The notes beneath the pieces were generated by a model. It had not been told where the DNA came from and made no database searches. It saw only the letters and a list, made by a program, of their open reading frames with translations. Positions 1 to 7,586 of a stretch of DNA of 42,062 nucleotides are shown piece after piece (position 1 is the first letter of the stretch; the number at the start of each line of letters is the position of its first letter). Source of the DNA: CAADGU01 sp964581605 (GTDB lineage Bacteria; Chloroflexota; Anaerolineae; Promineifilales; Promineifilaceae); NCBI GenBank assembly GCA_964581605.1, contig CAZOPF010000048.1:1-42062 (forward strand). Reading direction: 5' to 3'. The translations under genes and the position numbers were made by a program.

Positions 1-12
1 CTGACTACTTAC

Positions 13-40
13 GGAGCACCCGGTGCTCCCTTAAATTTTT
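13..40 (+). terminator. Candidate intrinsic terminator of an upstream gene
   Basis: GGAGCA at 13-18 pairs with TGCTCC at 24-29 around a CCCGG loop, and the stem can extend to 8 bp with a one-base loop. A T-rich run follows (31-40). It would end a plus-strand transcript from outside the window. Confidence 0.5.
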
Positions 41-88
41 ATGTCGGGTAGTAAATCCCACAGGAAACACGACTATCAAGCAGAGACC

Positions 89-122
89 AGCCCCTAAGGG
101 TTTAAGAAAACCCTTAGGGGCT
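89..122 (-). terminator. Perfect 15-bp hairpin after the STAND ATPase
   Basis: Positions 89-103 pair perfectly with 108-122 around a 4-base loop. The hairpin starts right after the stop codon (125-123) of the minus-strand ATPase gene. No T-run follows on the minus strand, so it may be a 3'-end stability element or a repeat rather than a classical Rho-independent terminator. Confidence 0.6.
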
Positions 123-2681
123 TCAGGCGGATAACTGTTGAATGAGGGCAGGCACGGCCGTGAACAAATCCCCCTGCTGCCCCCGTTCCTGCGCCGCCTG
201 TTGCACGTCGGCTGGTAATGTGGCCGCCATCTCCCGCACACGCGCCCCGGTGAGGCCATCCAGATAAGCCGACTTGCCCACCGACGGATACCGGGCGGCC
301 AGCGCATAGATTTCCATCGCCTGTTCTTGAAGCTGTTGGCGAATGGCAGGATCATCCGATTGGGTGCTGCGCCAGGCCAGCAGGGCGGCCGTGACCGGCA
401 ACGCAAAACTGAGCGGCAAAAACGATTTCAGCCGCGCCCCAATTTGTAATGCTTCCAAAACCAGCGCCTGCGCTGTGGCTGCATGGCCCAATGACAATTC
501 CGCGCTGCCCAATTCAGCCAGCGCCCAGGCCAGTTCGTCTTGCTGGTTAATCTCCCGGAAAAGGGCGACGCTTTGCACGAGCAATGTTTTGGCCCCGGCC
601 GTGTTGCCCGCCACCATGCTCAGGCAGCCCAACACCCAATTGCTCAAAGCAATGCCTCGTTTGTAGTTCACCTCGCGGGCCAGAGTACGGCCGCGTTCGG
701 CATGGCGGCGCGCCATTTCAAATTCGCCATGGGAGAGGCGGGCCAACGCCAGCAACGTGTACCAGTGGGCCATCGCCTGCCGGTAGCCCAACTGCGTGTA
801 GAGTGCCAGGCTCTCTTCCAATAACTTAATTGCTTCGGGGAAGTTCCCGGCGATCATAAAAGCGGTGCCCATATCGGCCAGGCCAACGGCCGTGCCCGCC
901 ACATCGCCAATCTCTTTGCGAATACCGTTGCTCTCCTGCATCAACCGCATGGTGTCCGGGATGCGCCCCTGGAACAGGGCAATCAGCCCTAAAGCACATA
1001 ACGAATCGGCCGTGCCGCGCCGATCACCAAGCGATTGACGAATCGCCAGACTGCGTTCATACAGCGGCTGCGCTTCGCCATATGCGCCCACATTCCAGGC
1101 TACCTGCCCCAACATATCCAGCGAATAGGCAATTCCCCACTCGTCGCCTGGCGTTTCCAGCAGTTCCAGACTTTGCGCACCCGCCTGCCGTGCCTCGCCC
1201 CGGTCGCCGGACATGAGGAAAAATTGGGCCTGCCGCCGCCGCAGGAAGGCGGTTTCGGCACGGGTATCCACCCAGGCCAACGACGAACTTGCCGGTGATG
1301 CCCCGGTCAGCAGTTTGAGACCCTGGTCAATCACCTGCCCGGCCACTTCGGTACGGCCGAGCAGCAGAGCAAACTTGCCTTGCCAGCCGAGCAATTTGGC
1401 CCACAGACGCACACTTTCGCTATCCAGCGCACGGGCCAGTTGGCGCACGGCCGTGCCACAAAACTGGTCGCCTTCCTGGTAACGGCCACGCCAATCATAA
1501 AAGCGGCAGAGCGCATCTACCATCTGGTGTAGCAACTCCGTCTGCCCCTGGCCGATGGCCCATTCCCAGGCCACCCGCAGGTTATCCTGTTCCTGTTCCA
1601 TTTCCGCCAGCGCCGCCTGTTGATCATTCCCCTTCATCTGCCGGTTATGCTCTTGCAGCATGGCGGCGTAGTAAACAGCATGTTGGTCATGCACCACAAA
1701 ATGGGCATCGGGAGATTGGCTGAGCTGCTCGGCAGCATATTGTTGCAGCAGGCGTTGGGTGTGGTAACGGCCGTCCGGGTCACGATGCAGCAATGACCGA
1801 TTCGCCAGCGCCATCAGGTCGCGCAGCGAGGCATCGGTAATCTCTTGGGCTGCCTGGCGGCTAAAGCCACCCTGAAAAACGGACAGCTTCATAAACACGT
1901 CTCGCTCGCTCTCATTCAGCAAATTCCAGGAGGAATCAAACACCGCCCGCAAGCTGCGATGGCGCTCCGGCACATCACGCATATCTGTTTCCAAAAAGTC
2001 CAGACTGGCGCTGATCTCCGTAGCAATTTCGGCAATGGTGAGCATTTCCACCCAGGTGGCGGCCAGCATCAGGCCCAACGGGGTGCCGCCCACTGCCCGG
2101 CAAATGGCTGCTAACGCGGGCAGATCATGTTCGTCCAGTTCAAAATTGGGCTGCAACCGCCGCGCCGATTGGGTGAAAAGCTGCGCGGGGGCGGATTGCA
2201 GGGCCGCGTCGGCAGCTACATGGTGGGGGAATTCCCATTCCGCCAGGGTGACAACCTGCTCTTCGCGCAGGCGCAGCCGTTCGCGGGAGGTGAGGATGAG
2301 GGTCACGGCCGTTGCCGCCGCTAACAGTTCGGTCAACAACCCCGTACTCTCCTGCAAATGCTCCACGCTGTCCAAAATCAGCAGCAGCTCTTTTTCGCGC
2401 AAGAAGTCCACCAATTGCTGTTCAGGATTGCCGCCGGTGTAAAAGTGGAACTCCACCGCTTCGGCAATGGCGTTGACCATGTCGGCGCGGGTATCGGCGG
2501 CCGCCAGGGATACAAAATAGACCCCGTAGCTGAAGCGCCCCACCTGCTGCTCGGCCAGGGCCAGCGCCAGCCGCGTCTTGCCCATGCCGCCCGGCGCGAC
2601 AATGGAGATGAGCCGGGTTTGTGGGTCGCTGACAAATTCATTGAGGGTTGCCAGTTCCGCCTCCCGGCCAATGCAGGGCAT
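123..2681 (-). CDS. STAND/NB-ARC-type ATPase with TPR repeats (C-terminal half of a split kinase-ATPase)
   Basis: 852 residues. It opens with the IGREAEL motif that marks the start of MalT/AfsR/NB-ARC-like STAND ATPase domains. Walker A is GGMGKT (residues 31-36), Walker B lies in LLLILDSVEHL (about 97-107), and a sensor-like LILTSRERL and a GxP motif (GGTPLGL) follow. A winged-helix-like segment (LLNESERDVFMKLSVFQGGF) leads into about 500 residues of helical TPR-type repeats. STAND ATPases are nucleotide-driven signalling switches, and the TPRs probably bind a partner or ligand. It lies downstream of a Ser/Thr kinase gene in the same frame, 3 bp after that gene's TAA. The ATG at 2681 has no Shine-Dalgarno sequence, so expression may need reinitiation or readthrough. 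The arrangement resembles PknK-like kinase-ATPase-TPR proteins. No DNA-binding domain is evident. Confidence 0.85.
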   Translation of the reverse strand: MPCIGREAELATLNEFVSDPQTRLISIVAPGGMGKTRLALALAEQQVGRFSYGVYFVSLAAADTRADMVNAIAEAVEFHFYTGGNPEQQLVDFLREKELLLILDSVEHLQESTGLLTELLAAATAVTLILTSRERLRLREEQVVTLAEWEFPHHVAADAALQSAPAQLFTQSARRLQPNFELDEHDLPALAAICRAVGGTPLGLMLAATWVEMLTIAEIATEISASLDFLETDMRDVPERHRSLRAVFDSSWNLLNESERDVFMKLSVFQGGFSRQAAQEITDASLRDLMALANRSLLHRDPDGRYHTQRLLQQYAAEQLSQSPDAHFVVHDQHAVYYAAMLQEHNRQMKGNDQQAALAEMEQEQDNLRVAWEWAIGQGQTELLHQMVDALCRFYDWRGRYQEGDQFCGTAVRQLARALDSESVRLWAKLLGWQGKFALLLGRTEVAGQVIDQGLKLLTGASPASSSLAWVDTRAETAFLRRRQAQFFLMSGDRGEARQAGAQSLELLETPGDEWGIAYSLDMLGQVAWNVGAYGEAQPLYERSLAIRQSLGDRRGTADSLCALGLIALFQGRIPDTMRLMQESNGIRKEIGDVAGTAVGLADMGTAFMIAGNFPEAIKLLEESLALYTQLGYRQAMAHWYTLLALARLSHGEFEMARRHAERGRTLAREVNYKRGIALSNWVLGCLSMVAGNTAGAKTLLVQSVALFREINQQDELAWALAELGSAELSLGHAATAQALVLEALQIGARLKSFLPLSFALPVTAALLAWRSTQSDDPAIRQQLQEQAMEIYALAARYPSVGKSAYLDGLTGARVREMAATLPADVQQAAQERGQQGDLFTAVPALIQQLSA

Positions 2682-2684
2682 GGT

Positions 2685-3644
2685 TTAGGAGGGCAGGTTG
2701 TGGCGATGGACGGCCGTTTTGTCTGAGGTGCTGGTTTCAAAACGCGGCTTGTCGGGCAAAGCAATTTGTTCGCGCCGAAGCGGAATGGTAGAAGCAAGGC
2801 GAATGTCTGACCCCTGCATAATGGCTTCCAGTTCTGCACCTACCAACCGGCTGCTGGGGATGCGCTGCTGCGGGTCTTTTTGCAACATGCGGTATACCAG
2901 GTCAGCCAGCGCGTCATTTACGTCGGGGCGGTAGCGGAACAGGTCGGGGGTGGGGGTGGTGAGGATAGCGGTGATGCTGGCGAAGAGATTGCTGCCGGTA
3001 AACGGCCGTTGCCCCGCCAACATCTCAAACAACATCACCCCAAACGACCAGATGTCTATACGCCGGTCTAGCGCCTTGCCCTGGCAAGCCTCTGGCGGGA
3101 TGTAATCCAGTGTGCCCACCAACGCGCCCGATTGAGTCAGATTGGCCCCATCATCCAGAAAAGCCAGGCCAAAGTCCGTCAGGCGCGGGCTGCCGTCTTG
3201 GGCCAGCAGCACGTTGGCCGGTTTCAGGTCGCGGTGGATGATGTTCAGGCGGTGGGTGCGCGTCAGGGCGTCAGCCACATCAATGGCAATGCTCAAAACG
3301 CGCGGAATGGGCAATTGCGGCTGCTGATCGAGCAAATCCCGCAGTGAGCCACCCTGCACATATTCCATGATGATGTAATGCTGCCCGGCTTCGGCAACGG
3401 CCGTATACACTTTGACGATATTGGGGTGATTGAGCTGGCGCAACAGTTCGCCTTCGCGGGCGAAGCGGTCAAGCTGGCGGGGATTGGCGGCGAGCAGTTC
3501 GGGTTTAAGATGCTTGATGGCTACCGGCTCGCCGGTTTGTTGGTCAACCCCTCGATAAACGGCCCCCATCGCGCCCTGGCCGATGAGGTTCGTGTGGACG
3601 TTGGCGATGTGATAACGGCCGTGAATCGTTTGCTCGATGCTCAT
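2685..3644 (-). CDS. Hanks-type Ser/Thr protein kinase (N-terminal half of a split kinase-ATPase)
   Basis: 319 residues holding a complete kinase domain. The glycine loop GQGAMGAVYRG is at about 22-32, the ATP-anchoring Lys of VAIK is at 44, the catalytic loop HRDLKPANVLL is at about 136, DFGLA is at about 157, and a PPEA motif and the WSFGVMLFEML helix follow. It should phosphorylate Ser/Thr in the cytoplasm, since no membrane segment is seen. The tail ends in HNLPS then TAA, then Thr-Met-Pro-Cys and IGREAEL of the next gene in the same frame. In fused relatives this linker normally reads HNLPxQxTxFxGREREL, so the TAA falls where a Gln codon (CAA) is expected. It is either a nonsense mutation or sequence error in a single large gene, or a recently split two-gene unit. 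Confidence 0.9.
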   Translation of the reverse strand: MSIEQTIHGRYHIANVHTNLIGQGAMGAVYRGVDQQTGEPVAIKHLKPELLAANPRQLDRFAREGELLRQLNHPNIVKVYTAVAEAGQHYIIMEYVQGGSLRDLLDQQPQLPIPRVLSIAIDVADALTRTHRLNIIHRDLKPANVLLAQDGSPRLTDFGLAFLDDGANLTQSGALVGTLDYIPPEACQGKALDRRIDIWSFGVMLFEMLAGQRPFTGSNLFASITAILTTPTPDLFRYRPDVNDALADLVYRMLQKDPQQRIPSSRLVGAELEAIMQGSDIRLASTIPLRREQIALPDKPRFETSTSDKTAVHRHNLPS

Positions 3645-3700
3645 GCCGGTAGTTTATATCACATGCCTTCATTTGCGCTAAAGGGGAGATTCGTCCTTGA

Positions 3701-3745
3701 CGTGATGCGTGACGGTTCACGGGCCACGCATCACGGTTCACGGAT
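3701..3745. repeat. Tandem-word repeat (CACGGTTCACGG / GCATCACG words)
   Basis: The gap between the oxidoreductase and kinase genes holds short repeated words: GACGGTTCACGGG, then CACGCATCACGG, then TTCACGGAT. Closely similar words recur at 8515-8577, around 9450 and at 15341-15357, so this belongs to a dispersed family. Confidence 0.6.
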
Positions 3746-3757
3746 TTACACATCACC

Positions 3758-5965
3758 CTACACCGGCGGCCATTGGAGCGGCAGTTCACGCAGACGCACA
3801 CCCGTGAGCCGGAACAGGCCATTCGCGACGGCGGCGGCCACCGGGCCAATCGGCGGCTCGCCCATGCCATATGGCTCGTCGCCACTGCGGATCACCTGCA
3901 CCTCTATCTCCGGTGTTTCTTTCATGGTAATCAGGGGATAGCTGTCAAAATTGGTATTGGTAATGCGCCCTTCGGCGACCATGATTTGCTCAAAGGAGGT
4001 AGAACTCAACCCCATCACAATCGCCCCCTCCGTCTGGGCCTTGATGCCATCGGGGTTGATCGGCAAGCCGGGATCAATGGCGCAGCTCACTTTATGCACA
4101 CGGGGTTTATCGGCCTCAATGGAAACCTCGGCTACCTGGGCTACGGCCGTGTTGGCATCCATACAGGCCGCCAGCCCCAACGCCCGGCCTTCTGGCACGG
4201 CCGTGCCCCAACCGGCCATTTCTGCGGCTGCTTCTAGCACCCGGCCCAGGCGGCGGCCCCGTTCGCTTGGGGGCAGGTGGCGCAAACGAAATTCCAGAGG
4301 GTCAACGGCCGTTGCCGCCGCCATTTCGTCCATAAAACTTTCAATAGCAAAGGTATTGGCTAACAGGCCCAACCCGCGCCACCAGCCGGTGGGAAAGGGG
4401 AGCGGCGTGCGCCAGGCGACGGTACGGACGTGGGGCGCGGCGTACATAAACCGGGCGCCACGAGTCGCGCCAAAGTCAGCGCCCGCTACCAGGGGGAAGA
4501 TGGCCGGGACAAAGAGAAAGGCCACATCACCGCTGGCCTGCTGGTGATCATAGGCGTTTATACGGCCGTCGGCCGTTACCATGCCGCGTAAGACATGGTG
4601 CGTGGGCGGCCGTAAATATCCGGCACGGAACTCTTTCGGCCGCGTCCAGCCCACATGCACCGGCTTGCCCGCCGCCCGCGAAAGCCGGGCCGCTTCTACA
4701 GCTACTTCCGTGCCCGCTTTACGGCCGAATCCCCCACCCAAATACGTCGCCGTTACCCGAATCTCTTCCAGCGGCCGCTTCAGAACCTCGGCCAGAGTCT
4801 CCTGTACTAGGCGCGGCATTTGTGTAGACACCCAGGCTTCTACCCCCTCATCGCTGACCGAAACCAGGGCCGCCTGTGGCTCCAGGTGGGCATGGGCCGC
4901 CAGCGGGGTGCGATATTCCGCCATGAGCAATTGTCCATTTTCGCCGGATGCCGCTTTGAGAATGCCCGCCGCATCACCCTCTTTTTGAATGATGGTAGCG
5001 CCGCCCTCCCCCACGGTGACGATGGCCGTGATGTCATCCATGTTGAGCAAGGGGCCTTCATCCCAGGTGATGTCCAGGCTACCCAGGGCTGCCTCGGCCT
5101 CAGCCCGCGATGAGGCCACAACACCCGCAAAGTCATTTTCGATCACGACCTGAACAACGCCGGGTTGATTGGCCGCTTCGCCGGGTTCAGCCTGAAGCAT
5201 TTTGCCAGCCACCGTCGCCGAATAAGCCACCGCCCCATAGAGCATCCCTTCCATGCGCACATCCAGCCCATAAATTGCCTGGCCGGTTAACTTATCTGGC
5301 AAGTCAACACGCGGCATAGCCTGGCCGATGGTTTTGAATTGGTCTGGCGTTTTGAGCGGCGGTGGCTCTTCTGGCACTTCCCAGGCACCATCAGCCGCCA
5401 GGACGATCTCGCCGTAGCTTAACGTTTGATCGGGATTGTTTTGCACGGAGACACGGCCGTTTTCGGCAACTAACTGATTGGCCGACACACCCAACTGACG
5501 GGCCGCCTCCTCGACAAGCATCAACCGCATGGTGGCCGCCGCCTGGCGCAAGGGCGTCCACATGGTCATCACAGACATGCTGCCGGCCGTGCCAAATTCA
5601 TCTATAGGCCCGGCCAGCGTATCGGCGGAAACGACTCGCAACTGTTCCCAGGCAATATCTAATTCGTCGGCGGCAATCTGGCCGAGGGCGGTGTGGATGC
5701 CCTGCCCCATCTCCACCTTCGGCAACCGCAAGGTGACGGTGTTATCAGCGGCTATCTCAAACCAGATTGTCGGCGTGGTGTCTACATCACCACCGGCCCC
5801 CTCGCCAGAATCAAATAGCTCGGCCATTTTCAAGCGTAGCGCGGGCAGGCCGAAACCCCACCCCAGTGCCAACAGGCCACCTGCAGCGCCCAGGCCAATC
5901 AAAAAGCCGCGCCGGGAAACCCGCCAGCGGCGAGGAGAATTGTTTTCGACTGGTTCTGGCTTCAT
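3758..5965 (-). CDS. Molybdopterin-binding subunit of an IorB-type xanthine oxidase family oxidoreductase
   Basis: 735 residues. A twin-arginine signal (SRRGFLIG at about 17-24, then a hydrophobic stretch) predicts Tat export of a folded, cofactor-loaded enzyme. Family motifs include KVEMGQG, the GGGFGRKAG molybdopterin-binding loop, and a late GEPPIGPVAAAVANG segment carrying the glutamate that is catalytic in this superfamily. The family hydroxylates N-heterocycles or aldehydes using water as oxygen donor. The substrate cannot be told from sequence. Its start overlaps the stop of the 2Fe-2S subunit gene by 4 bp, with a GGAGGTG ribosome site inside that gene, so translation is coupled. No FAD (CoxM-type) subunit is present, which fits the two-subunit isoquinoline oxidoreductase (IorAB) type rather than CO or xanthine dehydrogenase. 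Confidence 0.9.
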   Translation of the reverse strand: MKPEPVENNSPRRWRVSRRGFLIGLGAAGGLLALGWGFGLPALRLKMAELFDSGEGAGGDVDTTPTIWFEIAADNTVTLRLPKVEMGQGIHTALGQIAADELDIAWEQLRVVSADTLAGPIDEFGTAGSMSVMTMWTPLRQAAATMRLMLVEEAARQLGVSANQLVAENGRVSVQNNPDQTLSYGEIVLAADGAWEVPEEPPPLKTPDQFKTIGQAMPRVDLPDKLTGQAIYGLDVRMEGMLYGAVAYSATVAGKMLQAEPGEAANQPGVVQVVIENDFAGVVASSRAEAEAALGSLDITWDEGPLLNMDDITAIVTVGEGGATIIQKEGDAAGILKAASGENGQLLMAEYRTPLAAHAHLEPQAALVSVSDEGVEAWVSTQMPRLVQETLAEVLKRPLEEIRVTATYLGGGFGRKAGTEVAVEAARLSRAAGKPVHVGWTRPKEFRAGYLRPPTHHVLRGMVTADGRINAYDHQQASGDVAFLFVPAIFPLVAGADFGATRGARFMYAAPHVRTVAWRTPLPFPTGWWRGLGLLANTFAIESFMDEMAAATAVDPLEFRLRHLPPSERGRRLGRVLEAAAEMAGWGTAVPEGRALGLAACMDANTAVAQVAEVSIEADKPRVHKVSCAIDPGLPINPDGIKAQTEGAIVMGLSSTSFEQIMVAEGRITNTNFDSYPLITMKETPEIEVQVIRSGDEPYGMGEPPIGPVAAAVANGLFRLTGVRLRELPLQWPPV

Positions 5966-6447
5966 GAAACACCTCCGGACATCGCGTGGGCAGCTTGAGC
6001 TACGGCCGTTTTAATGCGCACGTAACACCCACAACGGCAGTAATTGTTACCCATAGCATTCACAATATCTTCGTCCGTAGGATTGGGGTTTTGCTGCAAA
6101 AAAGCCAGCGCCGTCATCATTTGGCCGCTCATACACCAGCTGCACTGCGGCACCTGTTGCTCAAGAAACGCCTGTTGTATGGGATGCAGAGCCACCATAT
6201 GGCCCTGCGCATCCTTCTCGGCCAACCCTTCAATTGTTTGTATCTCCTGACCAACGATCTGGTTGAGCGGCGTAATGCAACTACGTTTAGCTTCACCACC
6301 AATGACAACGGTGCAAGCGCCACAAAAACCCGCGCCACAACCAAACTTGGTACCAATCAGCCCCAGCTCATCCCGAATAACATACAATAAGAATCGAAAT
6401 GGCTCTTCGGCCACTTCGTAGGTTTGATTGTTAATCCGTAACTGCAT
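5962..6447 (-). CDS. (2Fe-2S)-binding subunit of an IorA-type oxidoreductase
   Basis: 161 residues, full length for the family. The plant-type ferredoxin cluster ligands are Cys37, Cys42, Cys45 and Cys57 (GCGAGFCGACTVV). The second cluster is in the helical domain: Cys102 and Cys105 (QCSWCMSG), and Cys137 and Cys139 (YCRCGCY). An extra cysteine at 141 stands where relatives usually have a non-cysteine residue. It passes electrons from the molybdenum centre of the partner subunit to an external acceptor. The start is firm: GGAGGAG lies 7 bp upstream. It has no signal of its own, so it probably rides through Tat with its partner. It is the first gene of the two-gene operon. Confidence 0.9.
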   Translation of the reverse strand: MQLRINNQTYEVAEEPFRFLLYVIRDELGLIGTKFGCGAGFCGACTVVIGGEAKRSCITPLNQIVGQEIQTIEGLAEKDAQGHMVALHPIQQAFLEQQVPQCSWCMSGQMMTALAFLQQNPNPTDEDIVNAMGNNYCRCGCYVRIKTAVAQAAHAMSGGVS

Positions 6448-6466
6448 TTATGTACTCCTCCGCAAT

Positions 6467-6533
6467 GAGTGGCTGGTGGTTAGAGGCTAGTGGCTGCGAT
6501 GCCCCCATCGCCTACCAGCCACCAGCAACCAGC
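6467..6533. repeat. GTGGCTGGTGG / CCAGCCACCAGC words with inverted symmetry
   Basis: The 252-bp divergent gap upstream of the IorA gene holds repeated words of the type GTGGCTGGTGGTTAGAGG, followed by the inverse ACCAGCCACCAGCAACCAGC. They can fold into an imperfect hairpin and belong to the same class of 7-8 bp word arrays as the other gap repeats. Confidence 0.5.
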
Positions 6534-6606
6534 CCCCATCCATTATTTTCATATTCACAGTTATAGCACAGGTTTTAGATGTGCATAGCTGCCTGTTAGA
6601 TACCGT

Positions 6607-6635
6607 TTTCCACTTTCCTAAAAATCTCCTATAAT
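6607..6635 (+). promoter_or_regulatory. Sigma70-type promoter for the coiled-coil gene
   Basis: TTTCCA (6607-6612), a 17-bp spacer, then TATAAT (6630-6635), about 65 bp upstream of the ATG at 6700. The -10 is perfect and the -35 matches 4 of 6. Confidence 0.5.
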
Positions 6636-6699
6636 AAACGGCACATGGCGGCAGGTCGCAGGCTATCCTGACAGCAAACAGTGAGAATAGGGCAAAAAC

Positions 6700-7173
6700 A
6701 TGGACATACAACAACTGGTTGATCGCCTCGAACAATTATTAAACGACAGCACACGGTTGCCCCTCAGTGCCTATCTGTTGGTCAATGAAGACAAAATTTA
6801 CAACCTGATTGACCAACTACGGGTAGCCATTCCCGAAGAGATCAAACGTGCCAATCGGGTGGAAGCGGATAAAGATCGCATCCTGGCCCAGGCGCATGAA
6901 GAAGCAGAGCGCATTCGTGGCCTGGCCAAACAGGAAGCCAATGAACTGGTGAAACGCGACTCCATCACCCAATCCTCGCAGCAGCGGGCAGACAACATTC
7001 TGGAACGTGCCCGCCGCGACGCCGACGCCCTGCGCCACGACGCCGACTCTTATGTGCTGGAAGTGCTCACCCGCCTGGAAGAGGATTTGCTGCGCTCGCT
7101 GGCGGTGGTGCGCAACGGCCTGAACAAGGTGCAAAAAGAAGCCGAAACTGAACCGCAGGCTACGGCCGATTAA
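6700..7173 (+). CDS. Coiled-coil protein resembling DivIVA / ATP synthase b-subunit
   Basis: 157 residues with no signal peptide and no membrane span. An N-terminal helical part (DIQQLVDRLEQLLNDSTRLPLS) is followed by a long charged helix, about residues 45-140, rich in Glu, Arg, Ala and Gln (EADKDRILAQAHEEAERIRG). This gives the DivIVA-like or F-type b-subunit-like hits seen for many such proteins. I cannot assign a function. A scaffold or cell-division role is only a guess from the fold. It has its own promoter (6607-6635), and a hairpin (7181-7214) separates it from rpmF, so it is probably a single-gene unit. Confidence 0.75.
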   Translation: MDIQQLVDRLEQLLNDSTRLPLSAYLLVNEDKIYNLIDQLRVAIPEEIKRANRVEADKDRILAQAHEEAERIRGLAKQEANELVKRDSITQSSQQRADNILERARRDADALRHDADSYVLEVLTRLEEDLLRSLAVVRNGLNKVQKEAETEPQATAD

Positions 7174-7180
7174 CCAACCA

Positions 7181-7214
7181 CAGCCATCCGATTTTCCGAA
7201 AAATCAGATGGCTG
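7181..7214. repeat. CATCCGATTTT hairpin, copy 1 (possible terminator)
   Basis: CAGCCATC-C-GATTTT pairs with AAAATC-A-GATGGCTG around a short loop. It lies 8 bp after the stop of the coiled-coil gene. A second hairpin with the same outer arms and a shared CCTCG flank is at 15086-15127. There is no T-run, so I call it a repeat hairpin that may also act in termination. Confidence 0.6.
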
Positions 7215-7232
7215 CCTCGCACGAGCCAAAAT

Positions 7233-7260
7233 TTGACAGGTAACAGGGCGTCGTTATAAT
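7233..7260 (+). promoter_or_regulatory. Strong sigma70-type promoter of the rpmF-fab cluster
   Basis: Perfect TTGACA (7233-7238) and perfect TATAAT (7255-7260) with a 16-bp spacer. Transcription would start near 7267, giving a leader of about 95 bases before rpmF. Confidence 0.8.
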
Positions 7261-7268
7261 TGCCCTTC

Positions 7269-7290
7269 GCGGCGTGAAGCCGCTTATTTT
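7269..7290 (+). terminator. Attenuator-like hairpin at the start of the rpmF leader
   Basis: GCGGC (7269-7273), loop GTGAA, GCCGC (7279-7283), then TTATTTTTT. It has the form of a small intrinsic terminator but sits only a few bases after the predicted transcription start and upstream of rpmF. The stem is only 5 bp, so this is tentative. Confidence 0.4.
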
Positions 7291-7360
7291 TTGCATCATA
7301 CACAAGATGGCACGGTGGAGACACCGGCCACAGCAAGTTTTATAAAGAGAGGATGTTGTC

Positions 7361-7543
7361 ATGGGTGCTGTACCTAAGCATAAAGTTTCTAAAGCGCGTC
7401 GGGATCGGCGGCGTGCCCATCATGCGCTCAAGGGGTTCCATCTGGTGCCCTGCCCGCAATGTGGCACGATGAAGCGGGCGCACCACGTTTGTCTGGAATG
7501 TGGGCAATATCGTGGTCGCCAGATTTTACCGGCCAGCGAATAA
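7361..7543 (+). CDS. rpmF: 50S ribosomal protein L32
   Basis: 60 residues, the normal length. It starts MGAVPKHKVSKARRDRRR, the conserved basic N-terminus that threads into the large ribosomal subunit. It has a zinc ribbon formed by Cys31, Cys34, Cys44 and Cys47, so this is the zinc-containing (C+) form. The ribosome site AGAGAGGA precedes the ATG. In many bacteria rpmF lies beside fatty-acid synthesis genes, and here fabD and fabG follow. A strong terminator (7552-7577) comes directly after it, so L32 should be made in excess of the fab genes. Confidence 0.97.
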   Translation: MGAVPKHKVSKARRDRRRAHHALKGFHLVPCPQCGTMKRAHHVCLECGQYRGRQILPASE

Positions 7544-7551
7544 ATAATCGG

Positions 7552-7577
7552 AAAGGCCGCCTATGCGCGGCCTTTTT
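7552..7577 (+). terminator. Intrinsic terminator between rpmF and fabD
   Basis: AAAGGCCGC (7552-7560), loop CTATGC, GCGGCCTTT (7567-7575), then TT. This is a 9-bp stem whose own arm supplies the T-run. It lies just upstream of the fabD ATG, so fabD expression depends on partial readthrough or on a promoter I do not see. Confidence 0.75.
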
Positions 7578-7586
7578 GTTTAACAA

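Noticed and set aside
3758..6447. Carbon monoxide dehydrogenase (CoxSL)
   Set aside because: There is no CoxM-type FAD subunit, and the large subunit has a Tat signal and IorB-like layout.
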